A DNA stretch of 64,000 nt from Paraburkholderia sp. SG-MS1 (GTDB lineage Bacteria; Pseudomonadota; Gammaproteobacteria; Burkholderiales; Burkholderiaceae), in contig NZ_NPIH01000108.1 in NCBI RefSeq assembly GCF_012275575.1, positions 1-64,000 of the forward strand, given 5' to 3'. A model generated the notes under the pieces. It ran no database searches. It was not told the origin of the DNA and worked only from the letters and a program-made list of their open reading frames with translations. The translations under genes were made by a program, and so were the position numbers. This document shows, one piece after another, positions 44,171 to 52,589 of the stretch (positions are counted from its first letter, which is position 1; each line of letters begins with the position of its first letter).

Positions 44171-45223
44171 TCAGCTCCCCGTCGCCGTCGCGGGGTCGTC
44201 AAAGAAGTAGTCCTTCCACGACTTCGGCTCGTTTTTGATCACGCCCACGCGATACATGAACTGGGCGAGCCCGAATGTGTTCTGCGGCGCCACCTTGAAT
44301 TGCACCTGCGGATTCTTGATGACCTTCACGAGCAGATTGCGGTCGATCTTCGATTGATTCGTGCGGATATAGATATCGGCAGCGGCTTCGGGATTGGCCG
44401 TGACGAAACGCGCGGCGTCGGCCAATGCATCGACGAATGCGCGGTACGTCTTGGGATTGTTGTCACGGAATTTTTCGGTGGCGTAAAGCACGGTCGCCGA
44501 ACTCGGTCCACCGAGCACGTCGTATGAGTTCAGCACGATATGCGCTTTTGGATTGCCTGCCAGTTCCTGCTCCTGAAACGGCGGGTTACCGAAGTGCCCG
44601 GTGATTTCCGTGCCGCCCGCAATGATCGCCGCGGCCGCGTCAGGATGCGGCAACGCCTGGGTGAATTTGTCGAGACGGTTGTAATCCTTGTCGCCCCAGC
44701 GCTTGGCGGCCGCATATTGCAGCACGCGCGATTGCACCGACACGTTGACGGCCGGCACCGCAATGCGATCCTTCTCGGTAAAGTCGGCAATCGTCTTCAC
44801 GTTGGGATCGTTGCTGACGAGGTAGTACGGCAGATTGCCGAGCGACGCGACGCCCTTGACGTTCTGCTTGCCGTGCGTGCGGTCCCAGATCGTCAGCAGC
44901 GGACCGACGCCGGCGCCCGCGATGTCCACCGCACCGGACAGCAACGCGTCATTGACCGCAGCGCCGCCCGAGAGCTTCACCCAGTCGACCTTGATATCGA
45001 GCCCCTCTTTACGCCCTTCTTTCTCGACGAATTGCTGGTCACGCGCGACGTTCAGTAACAGATAGACAATGCCGAACTGTTCGGCGACGCGAATCTGCCC
45101 CTCGGCATGCGCGGGGGCGGTGGCCGCGAAGCCCGCGATGCCCATTGATACGGTCAGCAAAGTCGCGGAAAAACGGCGGACAAACGACGGCCGCGCGGCG
45201 GTCGGGCGAAACCTGGCAAGCAT
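44171..45223 (-). CDS. Sulfonate/taurine-type periplasmic binding protein
   Basis: 350 aa. Long signal peptide to APAHA (about residue 40); the mature protein starts EGQIRVAEQFGIVYLLLNVA. The family pattern includes DWVKLSGGAAVNDALLSGAV, DIAGAGVGPLLTIWDR and IADFTEKDRIAVPAVNVSVQ. It belongs to the NrtA/SsuA/TauA class. It lies between the TauD-like dioxygenase and the ATPase, so it should bind the sulfonate (or related ester) that the dioxygenase cleaves. Confidence 0.87.
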   Translation of the reverse strand: MLARFRPTAARPSFVRRFSATLLTVSMGIAGFAATAPAHAEGQIRVAEQFGIVYLLLNVARDQQFVEKEGRKEGLDIKVDWVKLSGGAAVNDALLSGAVDIAGAGVGPLLTIWDRTHGKQNVKGVASLGNLPYYLVSNDPNVKTIADFTEKDRIAVPAVNVSVQSRVLQYAAAKRWGDKDYNRLDKFTQALPHPDAAAAIIAGGTEITGHFGNPPFQEQELAGNPKAHIVLNSYDVLGGPSSATVLYATEKFRDNNPKTYRAFVDALADAARFVTANPEAAADIYIRTNQSKIDRNLLVKVIKNPQVQFKVAPQNTFGLAQFMYRVGVIKNEPKSWKDYFFDDPATATGS

Positions 45224-45271
45224 TGGAACTCCGGTCAGCGTGTAGTGTGGTCAAGGCGGGCAACGGTGCCG

Positions 45272-46180
45272 TCAGAACGGCGCGTCACCTTCGATCGTCG
45301 TGCGATATAGTTTTCGGCGCAGATGGTCCGGTGTGCCCGCCGCGAGATGCATCAGCGAGCGGTTGTCCCAGAACACCATGTCGTGCTCGGCCCACTGATG
45401 CCGGTACAGATGTTCGGGGCGAACGCTATGGGCGAATATTTCGTCGAGCAGCGCCTTGCTCTCGTCTTCCGGCAAACCGATCACGCGGGTCGTGAAATGC
45501 TCGCTGACGAACAGCGCCTTGCGGCCGGTCTCGGGATGCGTGCGTACGATCGGCTGCACGACCGGTTTCACCGAGGCGATCTGTTCAGCGGACAGATTGG
45601 GCCGCCACGGACTGCGCTTCTGCAGTTCCGCGTATTTGGCGAGATACGTGTGCTCGGCCTGACGCGCTTCCACGGCGGTGCGCAAATGCGCGGGCAAGGT
45701 GTCCCACGCGAGGTGCATGTTGGCGAACAGCGTGTCGCCGCCTTCGGCTGGCAATTCCTGCGCATGCAGCAGCGAACCGAGACTCGGCTTTTCCTTGTAC
45801 GACAGATCGGAATGCCAGTAATGACCCGCATCGCCGAGACCGATCGGCTTGCCGTTCTCGACGATGTTCGACACCACCAGCACTTCCGGATAGCCCGGCA
45901 ACTGGAATTGATGCAGCACATGAATCTGCAGCGGGCCGAATCGGCGGCTGAAAGCAATCTGCTGATCCGGCGTGATGCGTTGGTCGCGGAACACCAGCAC
46001 ATGGTGATCGAGGTGGGCGCGATGAATGCGCGCGAAATCGTCCTGGCTCAGCGGCTTGCCGAGATCGAGCCCGAGGACTTCCGCGCCGACGGGACCGTCG
46101 AACGCGCGAATCTCGAAGGGCTGGGCTTCAATGGCGTGGCCGTCATGGCCGGCAGCAATGGGGGCAAAGGCAGTCGTCAC
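45272..46180 (-). CDS. TauD-like Fe(II)/2-oxoglutarate-dependent dioxygenase
   Basis: 302 aa. The facial triad is visible: His123 and Asp125 in YWHSDLSY and His278 in SLMHLAAG; the 2-oxoglutarate Arg is at about 288-289 in LRRKLYRTT. Such enzymes (TauD, AtsK) release sulfite or sulfate from taurine, sulfonates or alkyl sulfates. GTG at 46180 gives the normal family N-terminus; the frame continues to 46249. It is followed by its transporter genes. A shared sulfur-locus element sits at 46260-46286. Confidence 0.85.
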   Translation of the reverse strand: MTTAFAPIAAGHDGHAIEAQPFEIRAFDGPVGAEVLGLDLGKPLSQDDFARIHRAHLDHHVLVFRDQRITPDQQIAFSRRFGPLQIHVLHQFQLPGYPEVLVVSNIVENGKPIGLGDAGHYWHSDLSYKEKPSLGSLLHAQELPAEGGDTLFANMHLAWDTLPAHLRTAVEARQAEHTYLAKYAELQKRSPWRPNLSAEQIASVKPVVQPIVRTHPETGRKALFVSEHFTTRVIGLPEDESKALLDEIFAHSVRPEHLYRHQWAEHDMVFWDNRSLMHLAAGTPDHLRRKLYRTTIEGDAPF

Positions 46181-46259
46181 AGGAAACTCGTCGTTGATCT
46201 GTTCGGAGGACGCCGTCGAGGGCGCAGTCCAACGAATGTACCGGCGCACGCGCGCGGCG

Positions 46260-46286
46260 ACAACGAAGCAAATCCGATACGTTTAT
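46260..46286 (-). promoter_or_regulatory. Shared upstream element before the TauD-like operon
   Basis: Minus strand: ATAAAC, 13 bases, TTCGTTGT, about 80 bp before the start. Identical over 14 bases to the element at 27171-27184. Confidence 0.5.
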
Positions 46287-46386
46287 CTGCTGGAGTGATA
46301 AACCCGATGCTTTAACGCATTCCGGCGCGGCACGGGCGCTTTACTCGCGGGCGCCGCCTCGGCCTTCGCGTCGGCGGGCCTGCGCG

Positions 46387-46974
46387 TCATAGCCGTCCGG
46401 GGCGTGGATCGGCCACGAAACCCTGCCGGTTGGGCATCACCACGCGTGGCAGCGACGCCGCGTCGAGGCGCGCATCGGCTGCAACGATGCCGTTCTGGTT
46501 CAGCAGGAACGCGCTGAGCGCGTAGACCTCGTCGGCGGACAGCGATTCGGGCGCGTTGTAAGGCATCGCGCGGCGGATATAGTCGAACAGCGTCGTCGCA
46601 TAGGGCCAGTAGCTGCCCACGGTGCGCTTCGGCTTTGCACTGCTCAGCGTGCCCTGGCCGCCGACCAGCGGATCGCCGAGCCCGCCCTGGCCCTGTGCGC
46701 CGTGGCACGCCGCGCACTTCGCGGCGAACAGATGCGCGCCCGTGGCGACGTCGCCGCTGCCCGCGGGCAAACCGCGGCCATCCGGCGCGATGTCGATGTT
46801 CCAGGCAGCGAGCTCCCGTTCGGTGAGCGGCGTGCCGACGCCGTGGTCGGGCGCCGCGCCCTGAACGTTGGACGCATCCGGTGCGATCGACGAACAGGAG
46901 GCCAGCGTGCATAGCGAGAGCCATGCGGCCAACGCCGCGCGCACTCGCCAGCGTGTCGAATGAGCATCACGCAT
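46387..46974 (-). CDS. Periplasmic c-type cytochrome (SorB-like partner)
   Basis: 195 aa. The hydrophobic N-terminus AALAAWLSLCTLASCSS ends in a possible lipobox (LASC), so it may be membrane-tethered. A single heme site CAACH is near residue 87, with a distal Met in RRAMPYNAPESLSADEVYAL. It overlaps the sulfite-dehydrogenase gene by 8 bp and should accept its electrons and pass them to the respiratory chain. Confidence 0.85.
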   Translation of the reverse strand: MRDAHSTRWRVRAALAAWLSLCTLASCSSIAPDASNVQGAAPDHGVGTPLTERELAAWNIDIAPDGRGLPAGSGDVATGAHLFAAKCAACHGAQGQGGLGDPLVGGQGTLSSAKPKRTVGSYWPYATTLFDYIRRAMPYNAPESLSADEVYALSAFLLNQNGIVAADARLDAASLPRVVMPNRQGFVADPRPGRL

Positions 46975-48241
46975 TACGCACCTCGCCGTTCGCGTCGACC
47001 CGCCATTGCTGAATCGCGTTGTAGTGGTACTGCGAGTTCAGCCCGCGAGCGGCAACGAGTTCCGCGCGTGTGGGCTGCACGTAGCCGGTCGAATCAGTCG
47101 CGCGAGAGAGAATCGCGGCGGGGCCGCCGTCCCAGCGCCAGTCCGCCTGAAAGCGCGTGAGCGCGCGATCGTGAATCGCGCCATCGAGACGTGCAAGACG
47201 CCAGGTCGCCCCGCCATCGGTCGATACTTCGACCTTGCGAACGGTTCCACGCCCTGACCAGGCGAGCCCCGTGATCGGGTAATAGCCGTGCGTGGTGAGG
47301 CGATGCCCCGGCGAGGGCCGCGTGATGACCGACTTCGCATCCATCTCGAACGCGAACTGACGGGCGGTGCCGTTCGCGAGCAGGCTCGTGTACTTCGAGG
47401 TTTCCTCGCGCGTTTGCAACGGCGCATCGACTACCTTCAGACGGCGCAGCCACTTGACGTTCGTATTGCCTTCGAAGCCGGGGACGATCAGACGCAGCGG
47501 ATAACCGTTCTCCGGACGCAGGCGTTCGCCGTTTTGCGCGTACACGACGAGTGCGCGCTCGAGTATCCGTTCGAGCGGCAAACTGCGCGTCATCACGGCG
47601 GCATCCGCGCCTTCGGCGAGCAGCCAGCCACGCGCCGGATCGATCTGATTCGACAGGCCGCCCACTTCTTCCAGCAAGGTCGACAAGCGCACGCCGGTCC
47701 ATTCGCAGCACGAGAGCAGACCATGCGTGAGTTGCACCGGCAGGCCGCTCGGCCCATTCCACTCATTGCCGGTATTGCCCGAGCATTCGAGAAAATGGAT
47801 GCGCGATTCGGACGGCAGGCGCAGCAGGTCGTCCATCGTGAACAGCTTGGGCGTACGCACCAGTCCGTGAACCGCGAGCCGATGCTGAGCGGGGTCGATC
47901 TCGGGCACGCCTCCATGATGCCGTTCATAGACCAGACCGTTCGGCGTGAGCGTGCCGTGCAGATCGGCAAGCGGCGTCATCGATGAAGCCGCGCCGGGCA
48001 GCGGCCACGCCCGCGCGCTGCGCCGCACGACGTCCGCCTCGTGTGGCGACGGCACACCGTACGGGTGCTCGAGTATGGGCGCACCGGGCACACGGCTCGA
48101 CGGCGCGATGTCGAGCGGCTTGAGCAGTTCGGCGGCCGCCGCGGCGTGCGAGGCGACGAGGCCGCCTGCGGCGAGACGCCCGAGCAGGCGGCGGCGAGTG
48201 CGCGATGGCGACGGATGCGGCGGCGGGATGCGGGCATTCAT
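46967..48241 (-). CDS. Sulfite dehydrogenase, SoxC/SorA-type molybdoenzyme
   Basis: 424 aa. Tat signal RTRRRLLGRLAAGGLVA targets it folded to the periplasm. The sulfite-oxidase molybdopterin domain contains HFLECSGNTGNEWNG with the Mo-ligand Cys153, and ENGYPLRLIVPGFEGNTNVK. The C-terminal dimerisation domain includes VEVSTDGGATWRLARL. It oxidises sulfite to sulfate, giving electrons to the cytochrome encoded next. The placement suggests disposal of sulfite released from sulfonates. No soxABXYZ genes are nearby. Confidence 0.9.
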   Translation of the reverse strand: MNARIPPPHPSPSRTRRRLLGRLAAGGLVASHAAAAAELLKPLDIAPSSRVPGAPILEHPYGVPSPHEADVVRRSARAWPLPGAASSMTPLADLHGTLTPNGLVYERHHGGVPEIDPAQHRLAVHGLVRTPKLFTMDDLLRLPSESRIHFLECSGNTGNEWNGPSGLPVQLTHGLLSCCEWTGVRLSTLLEEVGGLSNQIDPARGWLLAEGADAAVMTRSLPLERILERALVVYAQNGERLRPENGYPLRLIVPGFEGNTNVKWLRRLKVVDAPLQTREETSKYTSLLANGTARQFAFEMDAKSVITRPSPGHRLTTHGYYPITGLAWSGRGTVRKVEVSTDGGATWRLARLDGAIHDRALTRFQADWRWDGGPAAILSRATDSTGYVQPTRAELVAARGLNSQYHYNAIQQWRVDANGEVRNA

Positions 48242-48401
48242 GATGGCGGCGGCGCTTTGTCGTACTGGTGGGCTCGTAGGCAAGCCGGTGATGCTAACAA
48301 CCGAGCGCAAACCCGCCAAACAATCTATTGTGATATCGATCGCAGCATCGCTGATGTGGGCGCGTCACGCACAACACAGCGCGTGGCCCGACGAAAGCCA
48401 C

Positions 48402-49739
48402 CTATCGAGCGCGATGCGCGGGCCGCCGCAAACCGAGGTTCTCGCGCAACGTGCGCCCTTCGTACTCGCTGCGGAACAGGCCGCGTCTGCGCAACTCCGG
48501 TAACACGAGTTCGACGAAATCGGTCAGGCCGTTCGGCAGCACCGGCGGCATGACATTGAAACCGTCTGCGCCATAGTTCACGAAGCGCTCTTCGAGTTGA
48601 TCGACGATCTGCTCCGGAGTCCCGACAAGTTGCCAGTGACCCCGCGCACCCGCTACCCGCAAATAGAGCTGGCGTATCGTCAGGTTCTCGCGCCGCGCCA
48701 ACTCGATCGTCAACGACTGCCGGCTCTTGCTCGCGTTCGTTTCCGGCAACTCGGGAATCGGCCCGTCGAGCGGATAGTCCGACAGATCGACACCACCGGT
48801 GAGTCCAGACACCAGCGCGAGTCCCACCTTCGGATCGACGAGCGACTGCAACTGCTCGAACTTTTCGTTCGCCTCGCTCGCGGTGCGTCCGGCAATCGGG
48901 AATACGCCCGGCATGATCTTCAGATCGTCGGGCTCGCGGCCATAAGCCTGCATGCGTCCCTTCACGTCGGCGTAAAAGGCGACTGCGTCCGCGAGCGTTT
49001 GCTGCGCGGTGAAGATCACCTCGGCCGTGCTCGCCGCCAATTCCCTGCCCGCTTCCGACGACCCCGCCTGCACGACGACCGGATGCCCTTGCGGAGAGCG
49101 TGCGACGTTCAGCGGACCTCGGACCTGAAAGAAGCGTCCCTTATGATCGAGCACATGCCGCTTTTTCGGGTCGAAGAAACGTCCGTTGGGTTTGTCGCGA
49201 ACAAACGCATCGTCTTCCCAACTGTCCCAAAGCCCTTGCGTGACTTGCGCAAACTCGGTCGCGCGTTCGTAGCGTTCGGCGTGATCGAAATGCTTGTCGC
49301 GATTGAAGTTCTTCGCCTCGTGCTCGCTCGACGACGTGACCAGATTCCAGCCCGCACGTCCACCGCTGATGTGATCGAGCGACGCGAACTTGCGCGCGAT
49401 GTGATACGGCTCGTTGAAGCTCGTCGAGGCTGTCCCGACCAGGCCGATGCGTTCGGTCACCGCCGCCAGCGCCGACAGCAGCGTGATCGGTTCGAACTGT
49501 GCGACATAGCTGTGCGCGGTACGGCTCAGAAAGTCGACGTTGTCGCCGCGCGTACCCACACCGTCGGCCAGAAACACCAGGTCGAACTTCGCGGCTTCGG
49601 CCGCCTGGGCAAGCTGGACGTAATGGCGGAAATTGACGCCGGCATCGGCCTGCGCCTCGGCATGCCGCCACGCCGCGATGTGATGTCCCGATGGATAAAG
49701 AAACGCGCCGAGGTGCAAGTGCCCGCTACGTCTGCTCAT
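48402..49739 (-). CDS. FMN-dependent monooxygenase, NtaA/SnaA/DszA family
   Basis: 445 aa. Starts MSRRSGHLHLGAFLYPSGHH; core FASLDHISGGRAGWNLVTSS, HPVVVQAGSSEAGRELAAST and LVGTPEQIVDQLEERFVNYG; C-terminus ELRRRGLFRSEYEGRTLREN. It resembles the enzyme at 27729. First gene of the minus-strand run toward sulfite dehydrogenase. The ATG at 49739 fits the family; 49 further codons upstream are open but include the regulatory palindrome. Divergent from the SfnB-like gene. Confidence 0.88.
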   Translation of the reverse strand: MSRRSGHLHLGAFLYPSGHHIAAWRHAEAQADAGVNFRHYVQLAQAAEAAKFDLVFLADGVGTRGDNVDFLSRTAHSYVAQFEPITLLSALAAVTERIGLVGTASTSFNEPYHIARKFASLDHISGGRAGWNLVTSSSEHEAKNFNRDKHFDHAERYERATEFAQVTQGLWDSWEDDAFVRDKPNGRFFDPKKRHVLDHKGRFFQVRGPLNVARSPQGHPVVVQAGSSEAGRELAASTAEVIFTAQQTLADAVAFYADVKGRMQAYGREPDDLKIMPGVFPIAGRTASEANEKFEQLQSLVDPKVGLALVSGLTGGVDLSDYPLDGPIPELPETNASKSRQSLTIELARRENLTIRQLYLRVAGARGHWQLVGTPEQIVDQLEERFVNYGADGFNVMPPVLPNGLTDFVELVLPELRRRGLFRSEYEGRTLRENLGLRRPAHRAR

Positions 49740-49867
49740 GGAGGTCCGCGAAGAAGGGTTGACGATGTGTCCGCACCGCGTGCGCTTCTGGACCGGCCTG
49801 GAGCCGCGGCGCTCGCGGGTGATCTGGATAGCGAAGGAGCCGACGTTAGCCGTGCAGGCGGCGAATG

Positions 49868-49897
49868 GCAACGAAGCGAAACTCATAACGTTATGAG
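49868..49897 (-). promoter_or_regulatory. Operator candidate in the divergent sulfur promoter region (16-bp palindrome)
   Basis: A perfect palindrome CTCATAACGTTATGAG occupies 49882-49897. It overlaps the minus-strand shared element ATAACG, 13 bases, TTCGTTGC (49868-49894), about 130-155 bp ahead of the monooxygenase start. Confidence 0.55.
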
Positions 49898-49965
49898 CAC
49901 GGCAAGTTCGCGATGCTTACGCGCTCGGCACAGGGAGCCGTCGAATGGATCGCATCAGGAATCAG

Positions 49966-49992
49966 CTAAGAATAGCAATTATTGTTCGTTGT
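49966..49992 (+). promoter_or_regulatory. Shared upstream element before the SfnB-like operon
   Basis: Plus strand: CTAAGA, 13 bases, TTCGTTGT, about 125 bp before the SfnB-like ATG. The right half is exact, while the left hexamer deviates from ATATCG. The rest of the 378-bp divergent region holds no gene. Confidence 0.45.
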
Positions 49993-50117
49993 CCATCATC
50001 CATTTTCTTCGCATAATTTTCGACGTTTTACCGATACCTCGAAGCAGCGAGTCTCGCTTCATGCGCGCCAATATCTCTGTTCAACACGATCCCGAACCGA
50101 TCGCTCCGGAGCCCTTG

Positions 50118-51356
50118 ATGCCCACTCAAACGTCGAACGTCGCGTTCGCCGACCCTGCCGCGCCCGCACGGCGCTCCGGCAAACCGGCTCACGTCATCGA
50201 GTCCGACGCAGAAGCGATCGCCACCGCGCGGCACCTCGCAAGCCGCTTCGCCGCCGATGCCGCGCGTCGCGACAGAGACCGCAGCCTGCCGCACGAAGAA
50301 CTCGATGCCGCGTCGGACGCTGGCCTGTGGGCGATGACCGTGCCTAAAGCGTATGGGGGTGCACAGGTTTCCTACGTGACCGTCGGGCGCGTGTTCGCGA
50401 TCCTCGCCGCGGCCGACCCGTCGATCGCGCAGATCCAGCAGAACCATAACAGCGCCGTATTCTGGCTCTGGAAAACAGGCACGGAGCAGCAGCGCGCGTT
50501 TTTCCTCGGCGAGATTCTGTGCGGCGCACGCTTTGGCAACGCCAACGTCGACGTCGGCGGACCGCGCCCGGCCGGCTCCGCCATGACCATCGCAGCCGAC
50601 GACGGCGGCTTCCGGCTGTCCGGCCGCAAGATCTATTCGACCGGTGCGCTGTTTGCCGACTATGTCTCGACCATCGGCCAGGACGCCCAAGGGCGCCGCG
50701 TCGTGGCCATTGTGCCCGCGGGGCATCCGGGCATGAAGATCGCCGACGACTGGGACAGTTTTGGCCAGAAAACCACCGCGAGCGGTACGGTGATCTTCGA
50801 CAACGTGTGGGTGCCTGCGCTGAATGTCTTGCCGATCTACCGCAGCTACGAAGACTGGCCGCAAAACGCCATTTCGCAGATCAGTCACGTCGGCATAGAC
50901 GCGGGTATTGCGCGCGGCGCAATCGACGCGACGATCGCGTTCATCCGGCAGCGTGACGCCGATTCCGCGCCGTCCACGGCTGCCCTCGGCACGGACCCCT
51001 ATGTGATCTACCAGCTAGGCGAACTGAAAACGCGTCTGCATGCGGCCGAAGCCATGATGGACCGCGCCGGCCACGCGATCGACAGTTGCCTCGCCGACCC
51101 AGGCGCGGACACGATCGCCGAGGCGTCGATCGCGGTCGCCGAAGCCAAAGCCTTGACGACTGAAATCGCCATCGAAGCCAGCAACAAGCTGTTCGAACTC
51201 GCAGGCACGCGGTCCACGCATCCGTCGTTCAATCTCGACCGGTATTGGCGCAATGCCCGCGTGCATACATTGCATGACGCCGCGCGCTGGAAATACGCGG
51301 CGGTCGGCAACTTCTATCTCAACGGCGAAAGGCCACCTACTAGCGGGCAGACCTGA
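50118..51356 (+). CDS. SfnB-family sulfur-acquisition flavin oxidoreductase (DszC-like fold)
   Basis: 412 aa acyl-CoA-dehydrogenase-fold protein. N-terminal helices RDRSLPHEELDAASDAGLWA and TVPKAYGGAQVSYVTVGRVF; flavin region GGFRLSGRKIYSTGALFADY; C-terminal FELAGTRSTHPSFNLDRYWR. Such proteins (SfnB, DszC) use FMNH2 and oxygen on sulfides, sulfones or related sources. GGAG precedes the ATG at 50118; an ATG at 50061 is possible. First gene of a plus-strand operon with a sulfonate-type binding protein, a monooxygenase and a DszB-like desulfinase. Confidence 0.86.
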   Translation: MPTQTSNVAFADPAAPARRSGKPAHVIESDAEAIATARHLASRFAADAARRDRDRSLPHEELDAASDAGLWAMTVPKAYGGAQVSYVTVGRVFAILAAADPSIAQIQQNHNSAVFWLWKTGTEQQRAFFLGEILCGARFGNANVDVGGPRPAGSAMTIAADDGGFRLSGRKIYSTGALFADYVSTIGQDAQGRRVVAIVPAGHPGMKIADDWDSFGQKTTASGTVIFDNVWVPALNVLPIYRSYEDWPQNAISQISHVGIDAGIARGAIDATIAFIRQRDADSAPSTAALGTDPYVIYQLGELKTRLHAAEAMMDRAGHAIDSCLADPGADTIAEASIAVAEAKALTTEIAIEASNKLFELAGTRSTHPSFNLDRYWRNARVHTLHDAARWKYAAVGNFYLNGERPPTSGQT

Positions 51357-51429
51357 GGCGGACGCCGTGCCCCTTAACCGTGCGGCTTTCACCGTTTCGC
51401 TATCCGTCCATTCTCCAGGAGATGCCTGC

Positions 51430-52383
51430 ATGCCAGGACGCCGTCAATTTCTCGCCGCCAGCGCTGCCGCACTCGCCGGCGCGGCATTCGCCACGTCGAC
51501 GCGCAAAGCCTCGGCGGCGACGCCCGATACGATCAGTCTCGGCTTTCAGAAGACGGGCATTCCCCTCGTTGCGCGGCAACTCAAGGTATTCGAAAAGCGC
51601 TTCGAGCCACGCGGCATCCGCGTCAAATGGATCGAGTTCCCGTCGGGACTGACGCTTTTGCAGGCGCTCGATATGGGCGTGATTGCATTCGGCAATTCCG
51701 GCAACGTCGGCTGTATTTTTTTGCAGGCGTCGGGAGGCCACGTCAACTACATCGCCGCGCAACCGACAGGTGCGAAAAGCGAAGGCATTCTGGTTAAGGC
51801 AGACTCCGGCATACGCACGCTCGCCGATCTGCGCGGCAAGAAAGTCGGCTATGCAAAAGGCTCCAGTTCGCACGATCTGATCGCCGCGGCGCTCGAAAAG
51901 GCCGGCGTGAAATTGTCGGAGATCGAAACCTTCTCGCTCGGCGCAGCAGATGCCGCGTTCGCTTACGAAGGCGGAAATATCGACGCGTGGGTAATCTGGG
52001 ACCCTTACTTCACGCTCGCGCAAAAACACACGCCTTCACGTGTGCTTGCCTATAGCGGCGACATCGAGTCGAGCTCCGGCTTTCTGCTGGCGAACAGCAC
52101 GTTTGCTGCGGCACATCCCGATCTGGTCAACGAGTACATCGAAGGCTCGAAGCAGGCAGCCGAATGGGCCAAAGCACACCCGGTGGACGTGACTGAAGTA
52201 CTGGCGAGTGCCACCGGCATCGCGCCCGATGTGATGGCGGCCGTGAACCGCAATGCGAGTTTCGACGTGACTGCCCTCAGCGCGCGCTTGCTCGACAGCC
52301 AGCAGGCGACAGCAGATCGCCTTTTCACCCTCGGGCTGATTCCAAAGAAGGTCGACGTGCGCGACATCGTCTGGAAAGCATAG
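51430..52383 (+). CDS. SsuA/TauA-type sulfonate-binding protein
   Basis: 317 aa. Tat-like signal GRRQFLAASAAALAGAAF, then TISLGFQKTGIPLVARQLKV. The binding fold is typical of SsuA: EFPSGLTLLQALDMGVIAFG, LADLRGKKVGYAKGSSSHDL and DAWVIWDPYFTLAQ. Ends GLIPKKVDVRDIVWKA. AGGAGA before the ATG. It has no permease or ATPase beside it, so it may feed the Ssu-type transporter at 42404-44109. The fragment at 21488 is a relative. Confidence 0.88.
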   Translation: MPGRRQFLAASAAALAGAAFATSTRKASAATPDTISLGFQKTGIPLVARQLKVFEKRFEPRGIRVKWIEFPSGLTLLQALDMGVIAFGNSGNVGCIFLQASGGHVNYIAAQPTGAKSEGILVKADSGIRTLADLRGKKVGYAKGSSSHDLIAAALEKAGVKLSEIETFSLGAADAAFAYEGGNIDAWVIWDPYFTLAQKHTPSRVLAYSGDIESSSGFLLANSTFAAAHPDLVNEYIEGSKQAAEWAKAHPVDVTEVLASATGIAPDVMAAVNRNASFDVTALSARLLDSQQATADRLFTLGLIPKKVDVRDIVWKA

Positions 52384-52467
52384 CGCTTAAACCATGCTCA
52401 TGCGTCGAACCAGTGCGCTAGAGCAGCACTTTCACGCATCACCTGGCACTTCAGATTAAAAGCAGTT

Positions 52468-52475
52468 TTCGTTGT
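52468..52475 (+). promoter_or_regulatory. Partial shared element before the SfnG/SsuD-like gene
   Basis: TTCGTTGT on the plus strand, 115 bp ahead of the GTG at 52590. The left hexamer expected 13 bases upstream is not conserved, so this is the weakest of the six main sites. Confidence 0.35.
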
Positions 52476-52589
52476 TTGGAGGTCCAGATAGCGACGTGCT
52501 CTACTGTTCGCACCGCCAGGTTCTGCCCCGTCGCATGCGATCTCGCGGACAACGCATACGTTCACACTTGCATCGCAAGGAATTCCACT

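Noticed and set aside
48597..50117. Plus-strand extension of the SfnB-like frame to a 919-residue product
   Set aside because: The extra 500 residues are antisense to the monooxygenase at 48402-49739 and Arg/Val-rich; the recognisable protein starts near 50118.
52444..52460. TGGCAC as a possible sigma-54 minus-24 element before the SfnG-like gene
   Set aside because: No TTGC-type minus-12 element follows at the required distance.
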